A program made the position numbers and the translations under genes. Below the pieces are notes generated by a model. That model saw only the letters and a list, made by a program, of their open reading frames with translations, ran no database searches and was not told where the DNA came from. Positions 30,527 through 39,710 of a stretch of 64,000 nucleotides of DNA are shown here, one piece after another (position 1 is the stretch's first letter; each line of letters begins with the position of its first letter). Source of the DNA: JAJEAD01 sp964420925 (GTDB taxonomy: Bacteria; Pseudomonadota; Gammaproteobacteria; HK1); NCBI GenBank assembly GCA_964420925.1, contig CAYQVB010000022.1, positions 62,001-126,000 on the forward strand, in the 5' to 3' direction.

Positions 30527-31981
30527 ATGAGAAAGAGCGCCGCATTCGTCGAGATTCCGCGAAGCCGCCTGCCGAAACGCCCCACGAAGGAACGGATCAG
30601 GGATTGGCGGGAGGTCGAGGGCGACTTGAGACCTCGGGCGCTTCGCGAACAGGCGGCGCGCTGCATCGACTGCGGCATCGCGTTTTGCCACAAGGGATGT
30701 CCGCTGGGCAACCACATTCCGGACTGGAACGATCTCGTCTCCCGCTCGAAGTGGCGCCAGGCGAGCGAGCGGCTGCACGCCACCAACAACTTTCCCGAGT
30801 TCACGGGCCGCATATGCCCCGCGCCCTGCGAAGAGGCGTGCGTGCTCAACATCAGCGGCGAACCGGTCACCATCCGCCAGATCGAGAAGCAGATCGTCGA
30901 CTACGCGTGGCAGGAAGGGTGGGTGGCGCCCGCGCCCTGCGGCGCCGCCACTGGACATTCGGTAGCGGTGGTGGGATCGGGACCGGCCGGACTCGCCGCC
31001 GCCCAGCAGCTCGCGCGGGTCGGTCATGCGGTGACCGTGTTCGAGCGGGACGACCGGCCGGGAGGCCTGCTGCGCTACGGAATTCCCGACTTCAAGATGG
31101 AGAAGGAGGGGCTGGACCGCCGTCTCGACCAGATGCGCGCCGAAGGAGTGCGCTTCCGAACCGGCGTCAACGTCGGTGAGGACCTCGATCTCGAATCCCT
31201 CGCGCGGCGCTTCGACGCCGTCATCCTCGCAATCGGGGCACTGGCGCCGCGAGACCTGCCGATCCCCGGGCGGGACCTCGAGGGTGTGCACTTCGCCATG
31301 GAGTACCTGACACGCCAGAACCGGCAGGTGGCCGGCGACCGGGTTCCGGACCCTATCGACGCCGCCGGGCGCCACGTGGTCATTCTCGGCGGCGGCGACA
31401 CCGGCGCGGACTGCCTGGGCACCGCCCACCGCCATGGTGCGCGCGAGGTGCACCATTTCCACTACAAGCCTCCACCACCCTCCGAACGCACCCTGGAGAT
31501 GCCCTGGCCCTGGTGGCCGATGATCCTGCGGGAATCGAGCTCTCACGAAGAGGGTGGCAACCGGGAGTGGAGCGCGATCCCGAAGCGCTTCTCGGGCGAT
31601 GCGTCCGGGAGGGTCCGGCGCATGCACTGCGTCCGGGTTCGCTGGGACGCAGACGGCGGAGGAACGATGCGCATGGTCGAGGTGCCGGGCACGGAATTCG
31701 AGGTGCGCGCGGATCTGGTCCTGCTGGCCGTCGGCTTCAGCGGTCCCGAGCTCGAGGTGTTCGGTGAGCAGGCACCTCTTCAGCGGGAGGACGGGGCGAT
31801 CGCGGTCGGGCGCGACTACGAGACGAGCCGCCCGGGGGTCTTCGCCTGCGGCGACGTAACCCGTGGCGCCTCGCTGGTGGTATGGGCGATCTGGGAAGGC
31901 CGCGAAGCGGCTCGTGCCGTGGACATCTCCCTGCGCGGCGCGAGCCCCCTGCCTACCGTGCCCAACCTTCATCCGATCTGA
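30527..31981 (+). CDS. gltD: Glutamate synthase small subunit
   Basis: A 484-residue NADPH- and FAD-dependent electron-transfer subunit that supplies reducing power to GltB. The N-terminal cysteines for two 4Fe-4S clusters are visible: CIDCGIAFCHKGCP (Cys46, 49, 54, 58) and CPAPCEEAC (Cys97, 101, 105). The FAD-binding motif is GSGPAGLAAAQQLA (about 149-162), and the NADPH-binding motif is VILGGGDTGADCLG. A terminal VFACGDVTRGASLVVWAI segment completes the FAD site. ATG 30527 has GAGAAG just upstream. It completes the lrp-gltB-gltD cluster. Confidence 0.95.
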   Translation: MRKSAAFVEIPRSRLPKRPTKERIRDWREVEGDLRPRALREQAARCIDCGIAFCHKGCPLGNHIPDWNDLVSRSKWRQASERLHATNNFPEFTGRICPAPCEEACVLNISGEPVTIRQIEKQIVDYAWQEGWVAPAPCGAATGHSVAVVGSGPAGLAAAQQLARVGHAVTVFERDDRPGGLLRYGIPDFKMEKEGLDRRLDQMRAEGVRFRTGVNVGEDLDLESLARRFDAVILAIGALAPRDLPIPGRDLEGVHFAMEYLTRQNRQVAGDRVPDPIDAAGRHVVILGGGDTGADCLGTAHRHGAREVHHFHYKPPPPSERTLEMPWPWWPMILRESSSHEEGGNREWSAIPKRFSGDASGRVRRMHCVRVRWDADGGGTMRMVEVPGTEFEVRADLVLLAVGFSGPELEVFGEQAPLQREDGAIAVGRDYETSRPGVFACGDVTRGASLVVWAIWEGREAARAVDISLRGASPLPTVPNLHPI

Positions 31982-32045
31982 GCGCGGCGGGGGCGGGCGG
32001 AGCGTTGGCAGAAGCGTCGCGGGCGCGACCGAGACGGAAGGAGTT

Positions 32046-32603
32046 GTGCGACTCTTCGTAGGGCTCGATCTGCCCGCTGCTTTGAAGGAGGCCGTCGCCG
32101 AGCTGCAGCTCGGATTGCCGGGTGCGCGCTGGATGGGCCCGGAAGGGATCCATCTGACCCTTGCGTTCATCGGCGAAGTCGACGGATCGGCGTGCCGCCG
32201 TGTAGCGGACGCGCTGGCGCCGGTGCAGGCCTCCCCACTCAGCATTTCCCTGCACGGTATGGGTCATTTCCCGCCCCGCGGGCCTCTCAGGGTTCTCTGG
32301 ACCGGAGCCTCGCCCGTTCGGGCACTCGGCTCGCTTTCGGGTGGGGTGCGACGCGCGCTCGCGGATGCGGGCTTCCCGAGCGAGCGACGGAAGTTCACCC
32401 CTCACGTCACCATCGCCCGCTTTCGCCACCCGCCGCCACCGCCCGCGCTCCAGGCCTGGCTGCAGGCGCATGCTCTGTTTCGCACGCCCGCCGTGCCCGT
32501 GGCTTCGTTTCGACTCTTCTCGAGCCGGCTCCGCCCCACGGGGGCGCGTTACACGGTCGAGGCGGAGTTTCCCCTGGACGCCAATCCCGGTTTCGGCTCT
32601 TGA
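32046..32603 (+). CDS. thpR: RNA 2',3'-cyclic phosphodiesterase (ThpR/LigT family)
   Basis: A 185-residue 2H phosphoesterase. Both catalytic HxTx motifs are present: HLTL at residues 36-39 (WMGPEGIHLTLAFIG) and HVTI at 120-123 (FTPHVTIARF). The start VRLFVGLDLPAALK is the usual N-terminus. Family members hydrolyse RNA 2',3'-cyclic phosphates and can join tRNA halves in vitro. GTG 32046 is used; AAGGAG is unusually close to it (two bases), so the true start is a little uncertain. It follows gltD by 64 bases but has no obvious functional link to it. Confidence 0.85.
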   Translation: MRLFVGLDLPAALKEAVAELQLGLPGARWMGPEGIHLTLAFIGEVDGSACRRVADALAPVQASPLSISLHGMGHFPPRGPLRVLWTGASPVRALGSLSGGVRRALADAGFPSERRKFTPHVTIARFRHPPPPPALQAWLQAHALFRTPAVPVASFRLFSSRLRPTGARYTVEAEFPLDANPGFGS

Positions 32604-32695
32604 CCCCCGAGTCGCGCCGTCCGTTGCCTGCGGGACGATGCGTTACCATTCGGCGCGGCCGGAGGGCACCGATCCTTCAAACTCGGGGTTGACCT

Positions 32696-33544
32696 ATGGG
32701 CACGCTCATCGACTGGCACATCCACTGCTTCCTTCCCGAGCACCGCACGGACGAGGACCGCGAGCTGCACAAGCGGCGCAACGTGGCCGGCACCGGCCGC
32801 GCCGACCCCGAGCTCTTCCATCGCCTGGTGGCGGAAGCGGAAATCGAGCAGTTCGTGCTCGTCTCGCTGCCGGTTCACTCCGGACTCAAGACGCCGCACG
32901 ACTTCATCGCCGGTATCGTGGCCGAGTATCCGGGCCGGGCGGTAGGGTTCGCTTCGGTGCATCCTCTGGACCCGGGCGCTCCGGAGGAGTTCGAGGAAGC
33001 GATCACCCGACACGGGATGCGCGGCCTCAAGCTCTCGCCCACCTACCAGGGCATGGACCCGCGCAGCCCGGAGTGCTGGCAGCTCTACGAGATTGCGCTC
33101 GCCCACCGGGTGCCGGTGATGTTTCACTGCGGCGGCGCCTACACCGGGAGCCTGGAGTTCGCCGACCCCTGCCTGCTCGACAAGGTGGCGATGGCGTTCC
33201 CCGACCTCAAGCTGATCGTCGCGCACTTCGGCCAGCCCTACATGGAGCAGACCGCGATCCTGATGCGGAAGAACGAGAACGTGCTCGCCGACCTGTCGGC
33301 GCGCTTCCACCGCCCCTGGCAGCTCTACAACGGCGTCATGATCGCGATGGAGTACAAGGTCACCGAGCGCCTGCTCTTCGGCTCCGATTTCCCGGTGGCC
33401 ACACCCGCCGACGCGATGCGTCGATTCCGCGCCATCAACGATTGGGGGGTGGGAGCGAGCATGCCGAAGATTCCCGAGTCCCTGATCGAGGAGATCATGT
33501 ACGAGCGCCCGCTGTCCCTGGTGGGAATTGCACCCGCAGGCTGA
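32696..33544 (+). CDS. Amidohydrolase-2 family metal-dependent hydrolase/decarboxylase
   Basis: A 282-residue TIM-barrel enzyme of the ACMSD-like amidohydrolase family. The metal site starts with HxH in IDWHIHCF (residues 8-10) and continues with GLKLSPTYQG, VPVMFHCGGAY, LIVAHFGQPYM and LFGSDFPVATP, where the final Asp is the usual catalytic residue. Relatives decarboxylate or hydrolyse aromatic or lactone compounds. Substrate unknown. It precedes a GMC oxidoreductase on the same strand, 125 bases apart, so both may act in one breakdown route. Confidence 0.8.
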   Translation: MGTLIDWHIHCFLPEHRTDEDRELHKRRNVAGTGRADPELFHRLVAEAEIEQFVLVSLPVHSGLKTPHDFIAGIVAEYPGRAVGFASVHPLDPGAPEEFEEAITRHGMRGLKLSPTYQGMDPRSPECWQLYEIALAHRVPVMFHCGGAYTGSLEFADPCLLDKVAMAFPDLKLIVAHFGQPYMEQTAILMRKNENVLADLSARFHRPWQLYNGVMIAMEYKVTERLLFGSDFPVATPADAMRRFRAINDWGVGASMPKIPESLIEEIMYERPLSLVGIAPAG

Positions 33545-33669
33545 GACTCCGTTTCCCGGCGGCAGCCCTCGTGTGGTGCCGATCAGGGGGGCTCGAGAGC
33601 CGTGGCCGGACACCGGTAGTCCTCACGCACGAGCACGAAGGACAGCCAGCACCGCGTAGACCAGAGCAC

Positions 33670-35352
33670 ATGGCCGAGCACTTCGACTACATCGTGGTGG
33701 GCGCGGGTTCCGCGGGCTGCGTCCTCGCCAGCCGGCTGAGTGAAGACCGGGAGGTCCGGGTGCTGCTCGTGGAGGCGGGAGGAAAGGACGAGCACTTCTA
33801 CATTCACGTCCCGGCCGGGTTCATGGACATCGTGAACGCGGAGGAGATCCAGTGGCGCTACGTGAGTGAGCCGGAGCCCGCGCTCGACAACCGGCGCATG
33901 TGGCAGCAGCGCGGCCGGGTCCTGGGCGGCTCGTCTTCCATCAATGCAATGATGTACATGCGCGGCAACCCGCTCGACTACGAGCATTGGGTCGAGCTGG
34001 GGGCAAAGGGCTGGTCCTGGGCCGAAGTGCTGCCCTACTTCAGGAAGTCGGAGACCTACGACGGCGGCGCCGATACCTGGCGCGGCGGCGAGGGCCCGCT
34101 CGGAGTCCACCGGGCGACGATGCCGAGCCCGCTCTACGAAGTGTTCATCCGGGCCGGGGTCGAGGCCGGCTACCCGCGCAACGAAGACGTGAACGGCGCG
34201 CGGCAGGAAGGCTTCGGCCCCGCCGACAGCACGGTGAGGAAGGGGCGCCGTTCGAGCACCGCGGAAGCCTACCTGCATCCCGTCTCGGGGCGCCCCAACC
34301 TCGAGGTCAGGACCGATACCCTGGCACACCGGATCGTCATCGAAGAGGGACGGGCCCGCGGGGTGGTGCTCGAGCGAGGAGGGACGCGATCCGAGGCGAG
34401 GGCGGAACGGGAGGTCATCCTGAGCGCGGGCGCCATCAACAGCCCGCAGCTCCTGATGCTCTCCGGAATCGGTCCCGGCGCTCACCTGCAGGAGCACGGC
34501 GTTGCGGTTCTGCACGACTTGCCGGGCGTGGGTGCGAACCTGATGGACCACCTCTGCCTCTACCTGCAATGGGAATGCACCCGGGGCGGCACTGTCCAGC
34601 CCTACGCCCGGCGGCCGGGCCGATGGTGGGCCGGGCTTCATTGGCTCCTCCTCAAGCGGGGGGTGGCGGCAAGCACCCAGTGCGAAGCAGTGGGATTCCT
34701 CCGGAGCCGGCCCGGCGTCGAGTGGCCGGACATCCAGATCGACTTCATCCCCGCCTGCCTGCTCGAGGACGGATCGGTGGCGCCGGTCGCGCACGGCTTC
34801 TCCGCCCATATCGGTCCGCTCCGCCCCCGGAGTCGGGGGCGCATCGAGCTGGGATCGGCCGATCCGAAACATGCCCCCCGAATCTTCTTCAACTACCTCG
34901 CCTGCGAGGAGGACTGGGAGGACATGCGGGCCGCCTTCGCCCTCACCCGAGAGGTGCACCGGCAGCCGGCCTTCGATGCGTGGCGAGGTCGCGAGCTTGC
35001 CCCCGGCGACGAGATCACTTCGCCCGAGGCGATCGACGCATTCATCCGACAGACTGCCACCACCAATTTCCACGTCAGCGGAACCTGCGCGATGGGCGCC
35101 GGCACCGCCGCGGTGGTCGATTCGGAATGTCGGGTACGCGGAATCGAAGGGCTGCGGGTCGCCGACGCGTCCGTCATGCCCGGCATCACGAGCGGCAACA
35201 CGAATGCGCCGACCATCATGATCGGCGAGAAGGTGGCCGACCATGTGCGAGGGCGCAGGGAAGCGCCGGCGGAGGTCGCCTTCCACGTGGAGCCGAGTTG
35301 GCGCGACACGCAGCGTCCGGGCACCCCCGCCCGAGCGGAACCCGGCAGGTAG
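33670..35352 (+). CDS. GMC-family flavin oxidoreductase (choline dehydrogenase-like)
   Basis: A 560-residue FAD enzyme. The dinucleotide motif is YIVVGAGSAGCVLASRLSE at residues 7-25. The GMC signatures are RGRVLGGSSSINAMMYMRG and SAGAINSPQLLMLSGIG. The C-terminal catalytic His-Asn pair is in FHVSGTCAMG and SGNTNAPTIMIGEK. Family members oxidise alcohols, including choline, to aldehydes. The longer open frame upstream is not used, because ATG 33670 matches the family N-terminus; the ribosome site is weak. The C-terminus has about 30 extra residues. Confidence 0.88.
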   Translation: MAEHFDYIVVGAGSAGCVLASRLSEDREVRVLLVEAGGKDEHFYIHVPAGFMDIVNAEEIQWRYVSEPEPALDNRRMWQQRGRVLGGSSSINAMMYMRGNPLDYEHWVELGAKGWSWAEVLPYFRKSETYDGGADTWRGGEGPLGVHRATMPSPLYEVFIRAGVEAGYPRNEDVNGARQEGFGPADSTVRKGRRSSTAEAYLHPVSGRPNLEVRTDTLAHRIVIEEGRARGVVLERGGTRSEARAEREVILSAGAINSPQLLMLSGIGPGAHLQEHGVAVLHDLPGVGANLMDHLCLYLQWECTRGGTVQPYARRPGRWWAGLHWLLLKRGVAASTQCEAVGFLRSRPGVEWPDIQIDFIPACLLEDGSVAPVAHGFSAHIGPLRPRSRGRIELGSADPKHAPRIFFNYLACEEDWEDMRAAFALTREVHRQPAFDAWRGRELAPGDEITSPEAIDAFIRQTATTNFHVSGTCAMGAGTAAVVDSECRVRGIEGLRVADASVMPGITSGNTNAPTIMIGEKVADHVRGRREAPAEVAFHVEPSWRDTQRPGTPARAEPGR

Positions 35353-35401
35353 TGCGCTCCGGCGCCGTCAGGCGTTTCCCCGCGGCCGCAGGGGCTTCGT
35401 C

Positions 35402-36076
35402 ATGATCGAGGTTCTCGGCGTCAATCACCGTTTCGGCGAACGTCAGGTGCTGAAAGACGTGACGCTCACCCTCGGTGAACGCCGGGTCGGGGTGGCCGGC
35501 GCGAACGGCTCCGGCAAGAGCACCTTCGCCCGCCTCCTGAACGGTCTGCTGATTCCGGACGAGGGCCGGGTCAGGGTCGACGGCATCGATTCCCGGGAAG
35601 ACGTGAAGGCGCTGCGCCGGCGCGTCGGCTTCGTGTTCCAGAATCCCGACAACCAGATCGTCTTTCCCGTCGTCGAGGAGGACCTCGCGTTCGGGCTCAA
35701 GAACGCGAAGTTCCCGAAGCAGGAGATCCCGCGGCGCGTCGACGCGGTGCTCAAGCGCTACCGCCTCGGGCACCTGCGCGAGCAGGCCACCCACCTGCTC
35801 TCCGGCGGTGAGAAGCAGATGCTCGCGCTCGCCGCGGTGCTGGTGATGGAGCCCCGCTACGTGGTGCTCGACGAGCCGATGACCCTGCTCGACCTGCGCA
35901 ACAAGCGCCTCGTCCTGGAGGTCATCCGCGGGATCGAGCAGCCCGTCGTGCTCGTCACCCACGAGCTCGACCACCTCGAAGAGCTGGACCGGGTCATCGT
36001 CTTCGACGAGGGTCGGGTGATTGCCGACAACGCCCCCGGCCCCGCGATCCGACGCTACGTGGAGGCGATGGCCTGA
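35402..36076 (+). CDS. bioM: Biotin ECF transporter ATP-binding protein
   Basis: A 224-residue CbiO/BioM-type ATPase. It shows Walker A (GANGSGKST), Q-loop (FVFQNPDNQIVFPVVEEDLA, the ECF-type pattern), signature (LSGGEKQM), Walker B (YVVLDEPMTLLD) and H-loop (LVTHELDHL). The start at ATG 35402 fits family N-termini (MIEVLGVNHRFGERQVLKDV). Its stop overlaps the bioN start (TGATG). With bioN and bioY this makes the complete three-part biotin importer. Confidence 0.93.
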   Translation: MIEVLGVNHRFGERQVLKDVTLTLGERRVGVAGANGSGKSTFARLLNGLLIPDEGRVRVDGIDSREDVKALRRRVGFVFQNPDNQIVFPVVEEDLAFGLKNAKFPKQEIPRRVDAVLKRYRLGHLREQATHLLSGGEKQMLALAAVLVMEPRYVVLDEPMTLLDLRNKRLVLEVIRGIEQPVVLVTHELDHLEELDRVIVFDEGRVIADNAPGPAIRRYVEAMA

Positions 36077-36711
36077 TGCTCTCCCTCTACGTGCCGGGCC
36101 GGTCTCTGGTTCACCGCCTGCCGGCAGGGGTGAAGCTTCTGGCCCTTGCGGGGGGGAGCGCCATGCTCTTCGTAGTGTCCGGCATCCCGGTGCATGCGGC
36201 GGAGCTGCTCGCCGTTCTCGCGCTCTTTCAGGTCGCCGGGCTGCCCTGGAAGGAGGTGCTCGATCAACTTCGGCCGGCCCTGATCTTCCTCGGGCCGATC
36301 TTTCTCTTTCATGTCTTCTTAACCGACTGGGTGCTCGGGCTCGAGACCGTGCTCAGGATCCTCGTCCTGCTCCTGCTCGCGGTGATCGTGACCCTGACGA
36401 CGAGGCTTACCGACATGATCGACGTGCTGGAGCGGATCATGCGTCCCCTGCGGATGGTCGGCATCAACCCGGCGAAGGTGGGCATGATGCTGTCCATGGT
36501 CATCCGTCTCATCCCGTTGATGATGCGGCAGGCAGGGGAGATCCTGGAGGCTCAGCGTGCCCGCGGCCTCGACCGCAACGCGATTGCGCTGCTGGTGCCC
36601 TTGCTGATAAAAGCCCTGAAGATGGCCGACGATCTCTCCGACGCGATGGATGCGCGGGGCTACGATCCGGGGGCCGTGACGCCGCTCTGGAGGAGGAAGG
36701 GAACACCGTGA
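36076..36711 (+). CDS. bioN: Biotin ECF transporter transmembrane coupling protein
   Basis: A 211-residue ECF T-component (CbiQ/BioN family) with about five membrane helices and the cytoplasmic coupling motifs with Ala-Arg-Gly: EAQRARGLD (about residues 159-167) and AMDARGYD (191-198). These touch the ATPase. It overlaps bioM by one base and bioY by four bases (GTGA), so the three genes are tightly coupled. The chosen order bioM-bioN-bioY is a known variant. Confidence 0.92.
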   Translation: MLSLYVPGRSLVHRLPAGVKLLALAGGSAMLFVVSGIPVHAAELLAVLALFQVAGLPWKEVLDQLRPALIFLGPIFLFHVFLTDWVLGLETVLRILVLLLLAVIVTLTTRLTDMIDVLERIMRPLRMVGINPAKVGMMLSMVIRLIPLMMRQAGEILEAQRARGLDRNAIALLVPLLIKALKMADDLSDAMDARGYDPGAVTPLWRRKGTP

Positions 36712-37250
36712 GCACCCGGGACATGGTCTTGGTCGCCCTGTTCGCCGCGATCACCGCGGCGTGCGCGGTGTTCCCTCCGGTTCAGGTCCCTCTGGTTCCC
36801 GCGCCGATCGTGGTGCAGAACATCGGGGTCATGCTGGCGGGCTCGATTCTCGGCGCAAGAAGGGGAGGTCTCGCGTTGCTCCTCTTCGTGGTGCTGGTCG
36901 CGATCGGCATGCCTCTCCTTACCGGTTGGAAGGGGGGATTCGGGGTGATCCTGGGCCCGACCGGAGGTTTCGTGCTTGCCTGGATTCCCGCGGCCTTCGT
37001 GGTGGGCGCGATGGTGGAGAGGTTCTGGTCCCGGCTGAACTTCTGGAACCTGCTGCTCTGCAACGTGGTGGGCGGCATCGTAGTGGTCTACGCGCTCGGC
37101 ATCCCCTGGCTCGCCGCGGTCGCGCAGCTCGAGCTGACCCAGACTCTCACCGGTTCCGCGGTGTTCATCCCCGGCGACGTGATCAAGGCGGTCATCGCTT
37201 CCTTCGCAGCGCTCATCGTCAAGCGTTCCTATCCGCTCATTCGCGGGTGA
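36708..37250 (+). CDS. bioY: Biotin transporter substrate-capture protein
   Basis: A 180-residue membrane protein of the BioY S-component family. Typical segments are ALFAAITAACAVFPPVQVPL, TGWKGGFGVILGPTGGFVLA and the C-terminal FIPGDVIKAVIASFAA. BioY binds biotin with high affinity and works with BioMN. The GTG start overlaps the bioN stop, with GGAAGGG about eight bases upstream. A small palindrome (GAACCA tcg TGGTTC, 37251-37265) follows its stop and may be part of a terminator between it and the convergent hydrolase gene. Confidence 0.94.
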   Translation: MSTRDMVLVALFAAITAACAVFPPVQVPLVPAPIVVQNIGVMLAGSILGARRGGLALLLFVVLVAIGMPLLTGWKGGFGVILGPTGGFVLAWIPAAFVVGAMVERFWSRLNFWNLLLCNVVGGIVVVYALGIPWLAAVAQLELTQTLTGSAVFIPGDVIKAVIASFAALIVKRSYPLIRG

Positions 37251-37411
37251 GAACCATCGTGGTTCGAACCGCCCGCCTCGTTGCGGAGGTTTCGACGTCC
37301 AGGCAGGGCAGACCCGCATGGAGAGCGAGCCCGAAGCATCCGCTTGGGCCTGCGCTCGGCAGGAGAGCGTCCCGACGCTCTCCCGTCCGGAACTCCGTGC
37401 TTCTCCGGCGC

Positions 37412-38212
37412 CTACTCGTCGACGACGGGGTTGGTGAGCTGGCCGATCTTCTCGATCTCTATCGTCACCGTGTCGCCGTGCTTCAGGAACAACTGCGGCT
37501 TGCGGGCGACCCCTACCCCATGCGGCGTGCCGGTCAGAATCACGGTGCCGGGAACGAGGGTGGTGCTGCCGCTCAGGAACTCGATGAGGGTCGGAACGTC
37601 GAAGATCATGTCGTCGGTGTTCCAGTCCTGCACCGCCTCCCCGTTGAGGATGGTCTTGATCCCGAGTCGGTTGGGATCCGCGATTTCATCCGCAGTGACG
37701 ATGGCCGGGCCGAGGGGACAGAAGGTGTCGAAGGTCTTGCCCCGGCACCACTGGCTCCCGCCCCACTTGATCTGCCAGTCGCGCGCGCTCACGTCGTTCG
37801 CCGCGGTGTAGCCGAACACGTAGTCGAGGGCATCTTCACGGGAAACGTTCTTGCATGCCTTGCCGATGACCACCGCGAGCTCGCACTCGTAGTCGACCTC
37901 GGTGCTCTTCAAATGGGTCGGGAGCACGATGGGTCCACCGGGATGCTGCACCGAGCTCGGAGTCTTCATGAACAGGATCGGGTGGTGGGGGATCGGCGCG
38001 TTGGTCTCCTCCGCGTGCCGGCGGTAGTTGAGGCCGATGCAGGGCAGCGCTACCGGATCGATCGGAGCGAGGCGCCGCTCGGCCTTTGCCCGCTCTCCCG
38101 TGTCGGCATGTCCGTCCAGGAGAGAGCCTTCGAGACGGGTGACGGATCCGTCGGAATGTTCCCGGCCGAGCTGCTGGGCATCCGATTCATCGAGATAGCG
38201 CACGATTCTCAC
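37412..38212 (-). CDS. Fumarylacetoacetate hydrolase-family protein
   Basis: A 266-residue FAH-fold enzyme. Diagnostic segments are ALPCIGLNYRRHAEE, HPILFMKTPSSV, STEVDYECELAVVIGK (metal-ligand glutamates) and YTAANDVSARDWQ. Relatives hydrolyse or decarboxylate 2,4-diketo and ketoacid compounds in aromatic-compound or sugar breakdown. The GTG start at 38212 has GGGGAG eight bases upstream. It converges with bioY and diverges from the phytanoyl-CoA dioxygenase-like gene. Substrate unknown. Confidence 0.87.
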   Translation of the reverse strand: MRIVRYLDESDAQQLGREHSDGSVTRLEGSLLDGHADTGERAKAERRLAPIDPVALPCIGLNYRRHAEETNAPIPHHPILFMKTPSSVQHPGGPIVLPTHLKSTEVDYECELAVVIGKACKNVSREDALDYVFGYTAANDVSARDWQIKWGGSQWCRGKTFDTFCPLGPAIVTADEIADPNRLGIKTILNGEAVQDWNTDDMIFDVPTLIEFLSGSTTLVPGTVILTGTPHGVGVARKPQLFLKHGDTVTIEIEKIGQLTNPVVDE

Positions 38213-38655
38213 GCGAGGTTCTCCCCTGCAAGGTGTGGTTGACAGCGGGCCATGCTATATCACCCGAGTTTCGGGGTTCAAAATTCCTGAAATCCAGCCG
38301 GTGGATCCCAGATTGGAAGGAACTGTCCGGCTACTTCGGCTCCGGTGGATTCCCGCGCAAGTCTGCCAAGGTCAGGGGACCTGTCCCCGCTATCGCGCAA
38401 GGAACATCGCAGCCGCCCAAAATTGGAGGCGCTTCTCGCGGAAAGCTGTACCCCCTTGTATTCAAAGGGTTACGGGAGGTTACATGTAAGCGGGAATGCA
38501 CTAAGGGTGAGTGGTGAATACTCCCGGACAAGCGGAGACAGTTCGCAGCCGGGTGGCAAGGGTCTACGCAGCACCAGTAGTGTTTTTCAGGAATACGGCG
38601 ACGTAAGATTCGGCTTCGGATCGTGTGATCCGCATTGCGTGTTCGAGGTGCGCCG
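38213..38655. other. Gene-free divergent region with half of a palindromic repeat
   Basis: 443 bases between diverging genes, so both promoters should lie here; none is clear. It holds an arm of the small palindromic repeat family at 38342-38360 (GGTGGATTCCCGCGCAAG) without its second arm, and a perfect 14-bp palindrome-like GGGGAC-CT-GTCCCC at 38375-38388. No gene is visible. Confidence 0.4.
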
Positions 38656-39534
38656 ATGAATCGACGGGTCGATACGAGACGGGCGGACCCCCTTGGCCTC
38701 GACGACCTCGTGGCGGCTTACCGCCGCGACGGCTTCGCCTTCCCCTACCGTGCCCTGCCGGAAGCCGAAGCGACCGGATTGGCGCGTGAGGTGGAGGCTC
38801 TGATCGACTCCGATGCGCGGTCCCTGCACTTCATGCGCAACAGCCCGCACCTCGTGTTTCCCTCCGTGGACCGGCTCGCCCACGACGACCGCGTGCTCGA
38901 CGCGGTGGAAAGGATCCTCGGTCCGAACCTGCTGCTCTGGAGCACGAGCTTCTTCCTCAAGGCCCCGCAAAGCGCGGACTTCGTGAGCTGGCACCAGGAC
39001 CTGACCTACTGGGGGCTCGACGGCACCGATCAGGTCTCGGCGTGGATGGCGCTCAGCCCGATAACGGAAGCGAACGGCTGCATGCGATTCGTCCCGGGCT
39101 CGCACCGGCGCGCCATCCAGACGCACCGCGACACATTCTCCGAGGAAAATCAGCTCACCCGCGGGCAGGTGCTGGCGGTGGACATCGACGAGTCGCAGGC
39201 GGTGCCGGTGACGCTCGGTCCCGGGGAGCTGTCGCTGCACCACGGACATCTCTTCCACGCGTCCGGACCCAACACCACCGACGCGTGGCGCATCGGCATC
39301 ACGATGATCTACTTGGCGCCCGGCATGCGCCAGGTGGTGGCGAACAAGGACTATGCCCGTCTCGTGCGGGGCGAGGATGAGTACGGCCACTTCGAATGCC
39401 TGCCGCGGCCGCGCGTCGACTTCGATCCGGTCGGCATTGCCGCCTGCGAGGCCTACGCGAGTTCGATATCCGAAGCCTTGTACCAGGGCACCGAGCGTCG
39501 ACCCGAGTCGGGCATGTACGCGCAGGGCGCCTGA
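38656..39534 (+). CDS. Phytanoyl-CoA dioxygenase-family Fe(II)/2-oxoglutarate oxygenase
   Basis: A 292-residue non-haem iron oxygenase. The facial triad is visible as His113-x-Asp115 (SWHQDLTYWG) and His201 (HHGHLFHASGPN), with Arg212 (DAWRIGITMIYL) suited to hold 2-oxoglutarate. Relatives hydroxylate acyl chains, small natural products or osmolytes such as ectoine, so the substrate is open. ATG 38656 has GAGGTG six bases upstream. It converges with the aminotransferase gene across a pair of palindromic repeats. Confidence 0.86.
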   Translation: MNRRVDTRRADPLGLDDLVAAYRRDGFAFPYRALPEAEATGLAREVEALIDSDARSLHFMRNSPHLVFPSVDRLAHDDRVLDAVERILGPNLLLWSTSFFLKAPQSADFVSWHQDLTYWGLDGTDQVSAWMALSPITEANGCMRFVPGSHRRAIQTHRDTFSEENQLTRGQVLAVDIDESQAVPVTLGPGELSLHHGHLFHASGPNTTDAWRIGITMIYLAPGMRQVVANKDYARLVRGEDEYGHFECLPRPRVDFDPVGIAACEAYASSISEALYQGTERRPESGMYAQGA

Positions 39535-39601
39535 GGTCTGGCGCTGGACGGCGAAAGCGGACAGAGGTTGCTGTTCGTTCGTACCGCGTGGCCTCGATTG
39601 C

Positions 39602-39691
39602 CGCCGGTGGATTCCCGCTTGCACGGGAGTGACGAAGCCCAGCCTCGAGATCACCGGCCGTCATTCCCGCGCAAGCGGGAGTCCACCGGCT
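39602..39691. repeat. Inverted pair of small palindromic repeats between convergent genes
   Basis: Two copies of a CGTCATTCCCGC-type element (39604-39634 and 39660-39690) lie in opposite orientation, 25 bases apart. Over 31 bases the inverse of one matches the other with only three differences, all transitions. Each copy is itself a hairpin (TTCCCGC/GCGGGA arms). The pair sits between two convergent stop codons, where it could act as a two-way terminator. The family resembles dRS3/REP-like repeats of other proteobacteria. Confidence 0.65.
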
Positions 39692-39710
39692 TGTCCGATC
39701 ACGGACGGGT

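Noticed and set aside
37261..37270. GGTTCGAACC, like a tRNA T-arm
   Set aside because: The surrounding bases do not fold into a cloverleaf; it is a simple palindrome.
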